DNA of 64,000 nucleotides from Xanthobacter oligotrophicus (lineage in GTDB: Bacteria > Pseudomonadota > Alphaproteobacteria > Rhizobiales > Xanthobacteraceae): the NCBI RefSeq assembly GCF_008364685.1, contig NZ_VTTL01000011.1, positions 186,001-250,000 of the forward strand. Direction: 5' to 3'. Shown here in pieces: positions 16,143-25,113 of the stretch. A program made the translations under genes and the position numbers. Below the pieces are notes generated by a model. The model was not told where the DNA came from. It did not search any database and saw only the letters and a program-made list of their open reading frames with translations. Each line of letters starts with the position of its first letter. Position 1 is the stretch's first letter.

Positions 16143-18605
16143 ATGGCTTACAAGCGCCAGATCGGCCAATTGCCCATCATTCCCGCCAATGCGACCGTCC
16201 ACAACGTCGTCTGCCACTATTGCATCGTCGGCTGCGGCTACAAGGCCTATAGTTGGGACGCCCGATACGAGGGCGGCACGGCGCCGGGCGAGAACGCCTT
16301 CGGCGTCGATCTCTCCAGGCAACAGCCGGCAGAGACCGCAGCCTGGTATGCGCCGTCCATGTACAACATCGTCAGGCAGAACGGGCGAGACGTGCACATC
16401 GTCATCAAGCCCGACAAGGCGTGCGTGGTGAATTCCGGCCTCGGCTCCGTGCGCGGCGCGCGGATCGCCGAGATGAGCTATTCGCGCCAGCGCAACACCC
16501 AGCTCCAGCGCCTCACCGATCCCCAGGTCTGGCGCTACGGACAGCTCCAGCCCACGAGCTGGGACGACGCCCTCGACCTCGTCGCCCGCGTCACCGCAGC
16601 GGTGATCGCTGAGCAGGGCGAGGACGGCCTGTTCGTGTCCGCCTTCGACCACGGCGGCGCGGGCGGCGGATACGAGAACACCTGGGGCACCGGAAAGCTC
16701 TATTTCGGCGCCATGAAGGTAAAGAACATCCGCATCCACAATCGCCCGGCCTACAATTCGGAGGTCCACGGCTCGCGCGACATGGGGGTGGGCGAGCTCA
16801 ACAATTGCTACGAGGACGCGGAGCTCGCCGACACCCTCGTAGCGGTGGGCACGAACGCGCTGGAAACCCAGACCAACTATTTCCTGAACCACTGGGTGCC
16901 CAACCTGCGCGGAACCTCCCTCGACAAGAAGAAGGCGGAGTTCGGCAGCGAGCCGGTGGCCAAGGCGCGCATCGTCATCGTCGATCCGCGCCGCACCGTC
17001 ACCGTGAATGCCAGCGAGGTGGAGGCGGGCAAGGAGAACGTGCTCCATCTCGCCCTCAATTCCGGCACCGACCTGATCCTGTTCAACGCCTGGCTCACCT
17101 ACGCGGCGGAGAAGGGGTGGATCGACAAGGGTTTCATCGCGGCCTCCACGAAGGACTTCGACAAGGCCCTGGCGGCCAACAAGGTGAGCGTGGCGGAAGC
17201 CGCTCGCGCCACCGGCCTCAGCGAGGCGGACATCGTCAAGGCGGTCACCTGGATCGGCGAGCCCAAGGCCGGCGGGGCACGTCGGCGGACCATGTTCGCC
17301 TATGAGAAGGGCCTCATCTGGGGCAATGACAACTACCGCACCAACCAGGCGCTGGTGAATCTCGCCCTCGCTACCGGCAATATCGGCCGTCCGGGCGGCG
17401 GCTGCGTGCGCATGGGCGGCCACCAGGAGGGTTATTGCCGCCCGTCCGACGCCCATGTGGGCCGGCCCGCAGCCTATGTGGACAAGCTGCTGATCGAGGG
17501 CAAGGGCGGCGTGCACCACATCTGGGGCTGCGACCACTACAAGACCACGCTCAACGCCATGGCTTTCAAGCGCGCCTACAAGATGCGCACGGACCTCGTG
17601 AAGGACGCCATGGCCAGCGTGCCCTACGGCGACCGCGATGCCATGGTGGCCGCCATCTTGGGCGCCATCCGCAAGGGTGGGCTGTTCAGCGTCGACGTGG
17701 ACATCGTGCCGACCCATATCGGCGAGGCCGCCCATGTGATGCTGCCCGCCGCGACATCCGGCGAGATGAACCTCACCTCCATGAACGGCGAGCGGCGCAT
17801 GCGCCTTACCGAGCGCTACATGGACCCGCCGGGCCAGGCCATGCCCGATTGCCTCATCGCCGCGCGGATCGCCAATCACATGGAGCGGGTGCTGCGCGCC
17901 ATGGGCAAAACGGAGGTGGCGGACAAGTTCAAGGGCTTCGACTGGAAGAGCGAGGAAGACGCCTTCATGGACGGCTACGCCAAGAACGAAAAGGGCGGCG
18001 CGTTCGTCACCTACGATCGCCTGCGGACCATGGGCACTAACGGCTTCCAGGAGCCCGCCACGGCCTTCGCAGACGGCAAGATCGTCGGCACCAAGCGGCT
18101 GTTCGCCGATGGCAAGTTCAACAAGCCGGACGGCAAGGCGGTGTTCGCCGAAACCCGGTGGCGCGGCCTCCAGGCCCCCGGCAAACAGGCGGAGAAGGAC
18201 AAGTTCGCCTTCCTCATCAATAACGGGCGGGCGAACCTCGTCTGGCAGAGCGCCTATCTTGACGTGGAGAATGAGCTGGTCATGGATCGCTGGCCCTATC
18301 CCTTCATCGAGATGAACCCGCAGGACATGGGCGAGCTTGGCCTCAAGAGCGGCGATCTCGTGGAGGTCTACAACGAGAACGGCTCCACCCAGGCCATGGC
18401 CTATCCCACCCCCACGGCGAAGCGGAAGGAGACTTTCATGCTGTTCGGCTTCCCGACCGGCGTGCAGGGCAATGTGGTGTCCGCGGGGGTCAACGAGGAC
18501 ATCATCCCCAACTACAAGCAGACGTGGGGCAACATCCGCAAGATCGCCGACGCGCCGGAAGGCGTGCGGCACCTGACCTTCAAGTCGAAGGAGTATCCGG
18601 CCTGA
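16143..18605 (+). CDS. aioA: AioA, arsenite oxidase large molybdopterin subunit
   Basis: 820 residues, the usual length. Ligands for the 3Fe-4S cluster are Cys24-x2-Cys27-x3-Cys31 (VCHYCIVGCGY). The fourth position of related enzymes is Ser102 (GSVRGAR), which corresponds to Ser99 of the A. faecalis enzyme with a constant offset of three. Further family segments include FDHGGAGGGYENTWGTGK, GNIGRPGGGCVRMGGHQEGY and HHIWGCDHYKTT, parts of the bis-MGD pocket. There is no signal peptide, as expected for co-export with AioB. The enzyme oxidises As(III) to As(V) in the periplasm. No cytochrome c (aioC) or moeA-like gene follows, so the electron acceptor must be encoded elsewhere. Confidence 0.97.
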   Translation: MAYKRQIGQLPIIPANATVHNVVCHYCIVGCGYKAYSWDARYEGGTAPGENAFGVDLSRQQPAETAAWYAPSMYNIVRQNGRDVHIVIKPDKACVVNSGLGSVRGARIAEMSYSRQRNTQLQRLTDPQVWRYGQLQPTSWDDALDLVARVTAAVIAEQGEDGLFVSAFDHGGAGGGYENTWGTGKLYFGAMKVKNIRIHNRPAYNSEVHGSRDMGVGELNNCYEDAELADTLVAVGTNALETQTNYFLNHWVPNLRGTSLDKKKAEFGSEPVAKARIVIVDPRRTVTVNASEVEAGKENVLHLALNSGTDLILFNAWLTYAAEKGWIDKGFIAASTKDFDKALAANKVSVAEAARATGLSEADIVKAVTWIGEPKAGGARRRTMFAYEKGLIWGNDNYRTNQALVNLALATGNIGRPGGGCVRMGGHQEGYCRPSDAHVGRPAAYVDKLLIEGKGGVHHIWGCDHYKTTLNAMAFKRAYKMRTDLVKDAMASVPYGDRDAMVAAILGAIRKGGLFSVDVDIVPTHIGEAAHVMLPAATSGEMNLTSMNGERRMRLTERYMDPPGQAMPDCLIAARIANHMERVLRAMGKTEVADKFKGFDWKSEEDAFMDGYAKNEKGGAFVTYDRLRTMGTNGFQEPATAFADGKIVGTKRLFADGKFNKPDGKAVFAETRWRGLQAPGKQAEKDKFAFLINNGRANLVWQSAYLDVENELVMDRWPYPFIEMNPQDMGELGLKSGDLVEVYNENGSTQAMAYPTPTAKRKETFMLFGFPTGVQGNVVSAGVNEDIIPNYKQTWGNIRKIADAPEGVRHLTFKSKEYPA

Positions 18606-18618
18606 CGGCGGGCACCAT

Positions 18619-18642
18619 CGGCCGGCGTTCTGGCGCCGGCCG
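18619..18642. terminator. Bidirectional hairpin between aioA and the TauE/SafE gene
   Basis: CGGCCGGCG and CGCCGGCCG form a perfect 9-base stem around TTCTGG, 14 bases after the aioA stop and 12 bases before the end of the convergent exporter gene. It lacks a strong T-run but sits where a terminator is expected. Confidence 0.6.
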
Positions 18643-18653
18643 AGACCGCACCC

Positions 18654-19502
18654 TCATCCGTGGCGCCACACTTTCACCGATGACACGACGAGGATCAGCG
18701 CCAGGATGGGAAGCAAGACCTGCTCGGGCACAAGCCCAAGGAGGTGCCCGCCGATGAAGGCGCCCACGATGGAGCCCACCGCCATCACGGCCACGAACAC
18801 CTTGTTCTGCGCGACGGTGGCGAAGGCGTTGTCGCGGCTGTAGCGGGTGAAGCCGACGATCATGGTGGGCAGGCTCACCGCCAGCGACAGGCTGCCGGCG
18901 AGCTTGATGTCCGCGCCGAAGAGAAGCACCAGCGTCGGAATCAGCAGCTCACCGCCGGCCACGCCCATCAGCGAGGCGACCACGCCAATGGCGAATCCCG
19001 CAATGACGCCGGCCACGATCAGCCAGGGTCCCGAAAGCAGCGCGGACGCTGCGGTCGATCCGTGTCCGAACAGGAGGGCGACGGCGATCAGCACCAGCAG
19101 GACTGCCAAGACCCGGTAGAGGGTGCGGGAGCTGAGCCGGGTGGCCCAGCCGGCGCCGAACCAGGCGCCAACGAGGCTACCCGCCAATAGGTTGAGGATG
19201 ATCGGCCAGTTGGTCGCGATCGCGCTGAAGGGCACCGTCGCCGCCCTGAACGGCAGCGCGCTAGCGACGACGACCAGGCTCATGGCCTTGTTGAGGATGA
19301 CCGCTTCGAGCGCCCGGAAGCGGAATGGGCCGATCAGCAGCGGCAGGCGGAACTCTGCGCCACCAAGCCCGATGAGACCGCCGAGCATGCCGATGAGGGC
19401 GCCCCCGGCGAAGGCCGGCACCGGCGGGGGGCCAGGGTTGGACCCCCGCTCGTCCCGTGTGTTGGCACGCTCGGACGACAGTGGAATGGACTGCTGGGAC
19501 AT
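18654..19502 (-). CDS. TauE/SafE-family anion exporter
   Basis: 282 residues from ATG at 19502, chosen because GGAGG lies seven bases upstream; another ATG at 19520 would add six residues. About eight membrane segments are seen, in two repeats typified by GGALIGMLGGLIGLGGAEFRLPLL and IGVVASLMGVAGGELLIPTLVLLFG. The family exports sulfite, sulfoacetate and related anions, but many members are uncharacterised. It is convergent with aioA and divergent from a DNA-binding/PBP-domain regulator. The pair probably forms one regulatory unit inside the arsenic region. The substrate is unknown and could be an oxyanion linked to arsenic or sulfur chemistry. Confidence 0.85.
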   Translation of the reverse strand: MSQQSIPLSSERANTRDERGSNPGPPPVPAFAGGALIGMLGGLIGLGGAEFRLPLLIGPFRFRALEAVILNKAMSLVVVASALPFRAATVPFSAIATNWPIILNLLAGSLVGAWFGAGWATRLSSRTLYRVLAVLLVLIAVALLFGHGSTAASALLSGPWLIVAGVIAGFAIGVVASLMGVAGGELLIPTLVLLFGADIKLAGSLSLAVSLPTMIVGFTRYSRDNAFATVAQNKVFVAVMAVGSIVGAFIGGHLLGLVPEQVLLPILALILVVSSVKVWRHG

Positions 19503-19548
19503 GGATGAGCCTCCGGCCATGATCGTTCGGACGGAGCCGCCATCATGG

Positions 19549-19720
19549 TATGAAATGATATGAATTGATACGAAAACAAACGATTTGACGGGTATATTGC
19601 TGGTTTAATGAGCCGAGCGTGGCGAATAGATGTTGTTTTGTAAAGATAGAATGGTCAGGACGGCTGGCCGAAGGCCGAGCTATATGCCAAATGATATGAA
19701 ATTAGATGAATTGAGATGCC
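19549..19720. promoter_or_regulatory. 10-bp-phased repeats in the divergent TauE/SafE-regulator promoter region
   Basis: Two clusters are seen. Near the exporter, TATGAA (19549), TATGAA (19559) and TACGAA (19569) start exactly ten bases apart. Near the regulator, TATGAA (19695), GATGAA (19705) and GATGCC (19715) repeat the pattern. The 12-mer AAATGATATGAA occurs in both clusters (19553-19564 and 19689-19700). The spacing places the repeats on one face of the helix, as expected for cooperative binding by the adjacent regulator. Confidence 0.6.
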
Positions 19721-19729
19721 GGACATTCC

Positions 19730-20683
19730 ATGGATACGCCTAACGCCCTGACTGTCGAAGATGTGGCCGAGCGGCTGCACGTCAGCCGGAGCGGCATTTA
19801 TGCTCTGATCAAGGCAGGCGGGATCGGCTTCTACAAGGTCGGCCGTAAGATCCGCTTCACCGAGGCGAACGTGCGCGACTATATCGAGCGCTCCGGCAGG
19901 GCCGCGCGCGCGCCCGAGCTGGCAGGCCGCCCGGCATTCGACGAGAACCGGTATTTTGACCTGAAGGCGGAGCGTCGGGCCGGGGACGGCTTCATCATCT
20001 GCGGCCAGGACCTCATCCTCGACATCCTGTCCAACTTCATGCGCATGCACGGCGTCATGGCGCTCAGGGCCTATATCGGCAGCTACGACAGCCTCGTCTC
20101 GCTCTATTACGGCAAGGTCTCCGTCGCGAGCGCACATCTGTGGGACAGCGCCGGCGACGACTACAACGTGCCCTATGTCCGTGCCTTACTGCCTGGCGTG
20201 CGCTGCGCGGTGGTCAACGTCACCTACCGCATGCAGGGCCTCTACGTCGCCAAAGGCAACCCGAAGGCCATCCGAACATGGCAGGACTTCGCCCGCGACG
20301 ACATCACCATGATCAACCGCGAGAAGGGGGCGGGATCGCGGGTGCTGCTCGACGAGAACCTGAAGCTCCTCGATCTCTACGCCAGCCGGATTAAGGGCTA
20401 CGATAGCGAGAACCAATCCCATCTCGCCGTGGCGAGCGCAGTGGGCCGTGGCGACGCCGACGTGGCGGTGGGGATGGAAAAGGTCGCCCGCCAAGTAGAT
20501 AATGTGGACTTCGTCCCACTGAAGAGGGAACGCTACGACCTTGTGGTCCGTAAAGAGCATCTCGACACACCGGAGGTCGCGACGATGCTCAAGATCCTGC
20601 GCTCGGAGCGGTTCCAGAACGAGTTCAAGAGCATCGGCGGATATGACATCACCGACATCGGGAAGATCGTGGCTGAGACGTGA
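19730..20683 (+). CDS. One-component regulator: excisionase-type HTH fused to PBP-like ligand domain
   Basis: 317 residues. The N-terminus (residues 6-55) is a MerR/excisionase-like helix-turn-helix: LTVEDVAERLHVSRSGIYALIKAGGIGFYKVGRKIRF, in pieces. The remainder (about 85-310) resembles a periplasmic-binding-protein fold kept in the cytoplasm (PBP_like group). It has GSYDSLVSLYYGKVSVASAHLWD, DDITMINREKGAGSRVLLDE and GDADVAVGMEKVA, the type used to bind oxyanions such as molybdate. No signal peptide is present. The gene is divergent from the TauE/SafE exporter, with phased repeats between them. It probably senses a small anion and controls both genes. The ligand is not known. Confidence 0.8.
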   Translation: MDTPNALTVEDVAERLHVSRSGIYALIKAGGIGFYKVGRKIRFTEANVRDYIERSGRAARAPELAGRPAFDENRYFDLKAERRAGDGFIICGQDLILDILSNFMRMHGVMALRAYIGSYDSLVSLYYGKVSVASAHLWDSAGDDYNVPYVRALLPGVRCAVVNVTYRMQGLYVAKGNPKAIRTWQDFARDDITMINREKGAGSRVLLDENLKLLDLYASRIKGYDSENQSHLAVASAVGRGDADVAVGMEKVARQVDNVDFVPLKRERYDLVVRKEHLDTPEVATMLKILRSERFQNEFKSIGGYDITDIGKIVAET

Positions 20684-20767
20684 GGCCGAATCTACTGCCG
20701 TCGCTGAAGCGCCCGAATGCCAAGTCCACGAGCGAACTTCCCGCCGCCTCCCACCGAGCCGAACGCC

Positions 20768-21577
20768 TCAGCCGAACCGGCCGGTGATATAGGAGCGCGT
20801 GCGCTCCTCGGTTGGGTTGGTGAAGATCAGGCTGGCCACGTCGTATTCCACCATGTGGCCGAGATGCATGAAGGCGGTGAAATCCGAGATGCGCGCCGCC
20901 TGCTGCATGTTGTGGGTGACGATCACGATGGTGTAGGCGCCCCGCAACTCGTCCATCAGTTCCTCGATCTTCGCCGTGGCGATGGGGTCGAGGGCCGAAG
21001 TGGGTTCGTCGAGCAGGATGAGCTCCGGATCTGGGGCGAGGGTGCGGGCGATGCACAGGCGCTGCTGCTGGCCGCCCGACAATCCATAGGCGGATTCCTG
21101 GAGGCGGTCCTTCACCTCGTCCCATAGGGCGGCTTGGCGTAGCGCGGCTTCCACGCGCCCATCCACTTCGGAGCGATTCCGGATGCCCCGGATGTGGAGG
21201 CCGGATGCCACATTCTCATAGACCGATTTCGGAAACGGGTTGGGCTTCTGGAACACCATGCCGATGCGCAAACGCGCGAGCATTGGATCTACTTCCGGCG
21301 CCACGATGTTGATCCCCTCCGGATAGAGGATGATCTCGCCCTGATACCGGTTGCCCGGATATAGGTCATGCATGCGGTTGAAGCAGCGCAGGAGCGTGGA
21401 CTTTCCACATCCCGACGGCCCAATGAGGGCGGTGACCTTACCCTCGACGATCGGAAGCTCCACCCCCTTGAGCGCCTGGTTGTCGCCGTAGAAGAAATTG
21501 AGGTTGCGAACAGAAGCGCGCAGGGGGGCGGGCTCCTTGCTGGCCACGGCGTCCAATGCTGGGGTCACGGCGGTCAT
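20768..21577 (-). CDS. pstB: PstB, phosphate ABC transporter ATP-binding protein
   Basis: 269 residues from ATG at 21577, with GGAG six bases upstream. The next upstream in-frame ATG (21607) overlaps the pstA stop. Motifs are Walker [19 protein letters not shown]-loop [17 protein letters not shown], signature [16 protein letters not shown], Walker [14 protein letters not shown] and switch [10 protein letters not shown]. The NRMHDLYPG and PNPFPKS stretches are specific to PstB. It is the last gene of pstSCAB. No phoU follows, although this gene usually closes such operons. Confidence 0.96.
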   Translation of the reverse strand: MTAVTPALDAVASKEPAPLRASVRNLNFFYGDNQALKGVELPIVEGKVTALIGPSGCGKSTLLRCFNRMHDLYPGNRYQGEIILYPEGINIVAPEVDPMLARLRIGMVFQKPNPFPKSVYENVASGLHIRGIRNRSEVDGRVEAALRQAALWDEVKDRLQESAYGLSGGQQQRLCIARTLAPDPELILLDEPTSALDPIATAKIEELMDELRGAYTIVIVTHNMQQAARISDFTAFMHLGHMVEYDVASLIFTNPTEERTRSYITGRFG

Positions 21578-21606
21578 CTCGTTCTCCGAAAGGCCGGGCT
21601 GCAGCA

Positions 21607-22548
21607 TCAGCGCATGCTCCGGCGGATCTTGTAGCGCAGCCAGATGGCGATCGCATTCATCAGCAGCGTCATAAGCAGCAGAATGAGACCGGTTGCTGCT
21701 GCGTTCACGTGGAACGCCGCCTGGGGACGTGAAACCCAGTTGAACATCTGGATCGGCATCACCGTGAACGGCGAGTTGAGCCAGTTGAAATTGATGAACG
21801 GAAAGGTGTCCTGGACCGGTGAAGGCGGCAGGAAGGCGATGAAGGTGAGCGCGCCGATGGTGATGATGGGCGCGGTCTCGCCGATGGCCCGTGACATACC
21901 GACGATGGCACCCGTGAGGATGCCGGGACGCGCGGTGGGCAGGATGTAGCCGCTCACCGTCTGCCATTTGTCGGCGCCAAGCGCATAGGCGCCCTCGCGG
22001 ATCTCGAGCGGGATGGAGCGCACCGCCTCGCGTGTGGCGACTATGATGATGGGCAGGATGAGAAGCGCCAGCGTGATGCCCGCAACTAGAATCGTCTGGC
22101 CCATGGCGAAGCTCTGCACGAACAGGCCGAGGGCGAGCAGCCCATAGATGATGGAGGGCACGCCCGCGAGATTGGTCACATTGATTTCGATGAGATGGGT
22201 GATCCAGTTCCGCGGCGCATATTCCTCAAGATAGAGGCCTGCTGCGACGCCGAGCGGCACCGCCAGCGCCGTCGTCACCAGCATCACCAGCGTGGTGCCG
22301 ACCCAGGCGGACAGAATGCCGGCCTCCGAAGCGCGTCGGGAGGGGAAGCTCGTCAGGAAATCAAGATCAATGCGGCCAAGCCCGTCCACCATGAAGTCCA
22401 CGATGAGCGACAGCAGAACGATCATGGAAATGACGAGCACGCTGAGGCCCAGGATCGCGAAATTGCGGTCGGACCGATGCGCCCGAGCGACGATTTCCGC
22501 GTCGGAGAGGCGGCGGGAGGGTTGAGCGGCGAGCGGCTTCACGGCCAT
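21607..22548 (-). CDS. pstA: PstA, phosphate ABC transporter permease
   Basis: 313 residues from ATG at 22548; a GTG at 22566 in the same frame overlaps pstC and would add six residues. Six membrane segments are apparent. Family features include [36 protein letters not shown] and the ATPase-docking loop [21 protein letters not shown]. It forms the channel together with PstC. The gene starts next to the pstC stop and is followed 30 bases later by pstB. Confidence 0.94.
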   Translation of the reverse strand: MAVKPLAAQPSRRLSDAEIVARAHRSDRNFAILGLSVLVISMIVLLSLIVDFMVDGLGRIDLDFLTSFPSRRASEAGILSAWVGTTLVMLVTTALAVPLGVAAGLYLEEYAPRNWITHLIEINVTNLAGVPSIIYGLLALGLFVQSFAMGQTILVAGITLALLILPIIIVATREAVRSIPLEIREGAYALGADKWQTVSGYILPTARPGILTGAIVGMSRAIGETAPIITIGALTFIAFLPPSPVQDTFPFINFNWLNSPFTVMPIQMFNWVSRPQAAFHVNAAATGLILLLMTLLMNAIAIWLRYKIRRSMR

Positions 22549-22552
22549 CCCC

Positions 22553-23506
22553 TCAATAGACTTCACGGTATTTCTGGCGGAGCCAGAAGGCGAGAATGTT
22601 GAAGGCGAAAGTCATGAGGAACAGCGTCATGCCCGCCGCGAAGATGGTGAGATAAGCGATGGAGCCATGTGGCACGTCGCCGAGGCTGATCTGGACGATA
22701 TAGGAGGTGATCGTGGCTGCGCCCTCCAGAGGGTTCAGGGCGAGCTTCGCCTGCTGGCCCGCAGCAATGGCCACCACCATGGTCTCGCCCACCGCCCGCG
22801 ACATGCCGAGGATGTAGGCCGCCGTCACCCCGGAGAAGGCGCCGGGGATCACCACCCGCGTCGCCGTCTGGAGCCGCGTGAAGCCCAGCGCATAGGCCCC
22901 CTCCCTCAGTTCCGCAGGGACCGCGCGCATGGCGTCCTCGCTCACGGAAACGATGTAGGGCAGGATCATGATGCCCATGACGATGCCCGGCACGAGCAGG
23001 TTGAAGCCCGCCAGCCCGGGAATGAAGATCTGGAAGATGGGCGTGAGGAACAAAAGAGCGAAATAGCCGAATGCCACAGTGGGCACGCCTGCGATAAGCT
23101 CCAGAAACGGCTTGATGGTCTCGCGCACCTGTGGCCGCGCGAACTCCGACAGATAGATTGCGAGCACGGTACCGGCTGGAATCGCGACGAGCAGGGCGAT
23201 GAGCGAACTCACCAAAGTACCGGATACCAGAGTCATGATGCCGAAGTGCTTGTCCTGAAACACCGGCGTCCATTGTGTGTCGGTCAGGAAGGAGATGATC
23301 GACACCTGTGCGAAGAATTTCAGGCTTTCGGACAGGAGGACGTAGACGATGCCCGCCGTGACCAGGACAGAGAGTGCGGCACTGAGAAACAGGACAACGC
23401 GCATGATGCGGTCCACCACCCGGCGTCGCGCCAGGAAGACCGGAGAAACCGTCAGGCGCAACCGGCCTGTTCTTGAGTCTGGAGACACCGGTGCGACCAC
23501 GTCCAA
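22553..23506 (-). CDS. pstC: PstC, phosphate ABC transporter permease
   Basis: 317 residues, read from TTG at 23506 because no ATG lies near the expected start; GTG at 23500 is an alternative. It has six membrane segments with the PstC patterns LAIYLSEFARPQVRE, LELIAGVPTVAFGYFALLFLTP and [27 protein letters not shown], in pieces. It lies 60 bases behind pstS and is followed immediately by pstA. The subunit forms the phosphate channel of the high-affinity system. Confidence 0.93.
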   Translation of the reverse strand: MDVVAPVSPDSRTGRLRLTVSPVFLARRRVVDRIMRVVLFLSAALSVLVTAGIVYVLLSESLKFFAQVSIISFLTDTQWTPVFQDKHFGIMTLVSGTLVSSLIALLVAIPAGTVLAIYLSEFARPQVRETIKPFLELIAGVPTVAFGYFALLFLTPIFQIFIPGLAGFNLLVPGIVMGIMILPYIVSVSEDAMRAVPAELREGAYALGFTRLQTATRVVIPGAFSGVTAAYILGMSRAVGETMVVAIAAGQQAKLALNPLEGAATITSYIVQISLGDVPHGSIAYLTIFAAGMTLFLMTFAFNILAFWLRQKYREVY

Positions 23507-23566
23507 CCCTCACCTGAATGGAGGGAGGCGCCGGAGCACCTCCCTCAGGTCCCTCAAGATCACCTG

Positions 23567-24568
23567 TCAGTAGACGAGCTTTTCCTTGACGAGATCCTCG
23601 ACGGAGACGCCGACCTTGGACCCGGTGAAGCCGGTGCCGATCTCACGCTTCTTGAAGCGCTCCTGGAACACCTTCAGGGCGGCCTCGGGCAGCGGCACAT
23701 AGCCGACTTCCTTGACCAGCTCGACCGCGTGCTTCGGGTCCTGGTAGAACTCAACGAACTTCGCCACCTCCGGACGGGTTTCGGCCGCCTTCTTGTTCAC
23801 GTAGATGAAGATCGGCCGCGACAGAGGCTGGTACTTGCCGGTGCGGGCGTTCTCGACCGACGGCTCCACGGCGGGCGCGGCGTCATCGACCTTGATCTTC
23901 ACCGCCTTCAGCTTGCCGGTGTTCTCTTCATAGTAAGCAAGGCCGAAAAAGCCGAGGGCGTTGGGATCGCCCGCCACGCCCTGGACCAGCACGTTGTCAT
24001 CCTCCGATGCGGTGAAGTCGCCGCGGCTGGAATGCTCCTTGCCGACGATGGCGGCGGTGAAATAGTCGTAAGTGCCTGAGTCGACGCCCGCGCCGTAGAG
24101 CACCAGCGGCCGATCCGGGTAGCTGTCGCGGACCTGCTTCCAGTTGGTGATCTTGCCCTGGGCCTCGGGCTCCCAGATCTTCTTCAGATCCGCAACCGTC
24201 ATCTCGCTCGCCCAGGTGTTGGACGGGTGGACGATGACCGTGAGCGCATCAAGGGCGACCGGCAATTCGATATACTCGATGCCGGCTTCCTTGCAGGCCT
24301 TCTGCTCGGCGGAGGTGATGGGGCGCGAGGCGTCAGAGATGTCGATCTCTCCGCGGCAGAACTTCTTGAAGCCGCCGCCGGTACCGGAGATGCCGACCGT
24401 CACCTTGATATCCTTGTTCGCCTTCTGGAATTCCTCCGCCATGGCTTCGGTCACGGGGAATACCGTGGACGACCCGTCGACCTTGACCAGTGCCTGGGCA
24501 GCGGCGCCGTTGAAGGCCGCGCCGGTAGCGAGCAGCGCGAGGGCGCTCGCGAGAGTGATGATCTTCAT
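23567..24568 (-). CDS. pstS: PstS, phosphate-binding protein (first type)
   Basis: 333 residues from ATG at 24568, with a Sec signal ending near GAAAQA. The phosphate site is visible in [44 protein letters not shown] and [16 protein letters not shown]. This is the PstS subfamily distinct from the E. coli-like protein encoded divergently at 25114. It heads pstSCAB and has a PhoB box 77 bases upstream. Placed next to the arsenite oxidase genes, it may secure phosphate in the presence of arsenate; that is inference. Confidence 0.95.
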   Translation of the reverse strand: MKIITLASALALLATGAAFNGAAAQALVKVDGSSTVFPVTEAMAEEFQKANKDIKVTVGISGTGGGFKKFCRGEIDISDASRPITSAEQKACKEAGIEYIELPVALDALTVIVHPSNTWASEMTVADLKKIWEPEAQGKITNWKQVRDSYPDRPLVLYGAGVDSGTYDYFTAAIVGKEHSSRGDFTASEDDNVLVQGVAGDPNALGFFGLAYYEENTGKLKAVKIKVDDAAPAVEPSVENARTGKYQPLSRPIFIYVNKKAAETRPEVAKFVEFYQDPKHAVELVKEVGYVPLPEAALKVFQERFKKREIGTGFTGSKVGVSVEDLVKEKLVY

Positions 24569-24644
24569 GAGGATGCCGTCTCCCTGGACAGTGCCGCTAG
24601 GGCTTCTGATGCTCACCTAGCCTCACGGGCTCTAAGCATGTTAT

Positions 24645-24662
24645 GTAACAAATTCATGACAA
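24645..24662 (-). promoter_or_regulatory. PhoB box upstream of pstSCAB
   Basis: Read on the minus strand the site is TTGTCAT-GAAT-TTGTTAC: two CTGTCAT-like 7-mers separated by exactly four bases, the standard PhoB binding layout. It lies 77 bases before the pstS start codon, in an AT-rich stretch. The operon should be induced by phosphate limitation. Confidence 0.75.
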
Positions 24663-25113
24663 TTTGTGTATATCGAGCGATATTCCTGAATCAACAGAGA
24701 TTTTATCGAATATGACGCAACGTAGTTCTAGGCTATGGTTGGCTTTATTTCATGTAAATCATATGGACATCGTGGCAATTTTCCATGGTTGATTGCAATT
24801 TTTGAGAGGCTATCCGACTTCGATTGACGTATATTACTTATATAAAGTCCATATGAAGCGCCTATTATTCATTTCTCCTCCCGAACAAATTTGCCTCTCA
24901 ACCTCGCGAGCATTCCGTCTCTACATTACATCATTTCCATTTGTATCGACATATCGATAATTTATACTATCGCTGCGATTGGCGCGACGTAAATGGCGTC
25001 ACAAGAGTGACATGAAGGCCATATAGCGATCTGTCCACTCCTATCGACATAATGACTCGTATGGAGCTATCTGTTTCCAGCGATATGTCGCTAGGACCCA
25101 AGGGAGGCCAGCC
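24663..25113. promoter_or_regulatory. AT-rich divergent region with repeated CGATATGTCG motif before the arsenic operon
   Basis: There is no gene in this stretch. The left half (24660-24930) is unusually AT-rich for this window. The right half carries four related 10-mers in alternating orientation: CGACATATCG (24947-24956, inside the palindrome TATCGACATATCGATA), CGATCTGTCC (25028-25037), CGACATAATG (25045-25054) and CGATATGTCG (25081-25090, inside AGCGATATGTCGCT). A separate perfect palindrome, GTCACAAGAGTGAC, lies at 24998-25011. These are operator candidates for the plus-strand pstS-ars operon. Confidence 0.5.

Noticed and set aside
16104-18572. Minus-strand open frame of 822 codons opposite aioA
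   Set aside because: A mirror of the aioA codon pattern. The translated product is His/Gly/Val-rich without any family motif, while AioA on the other strand has all its ligands.
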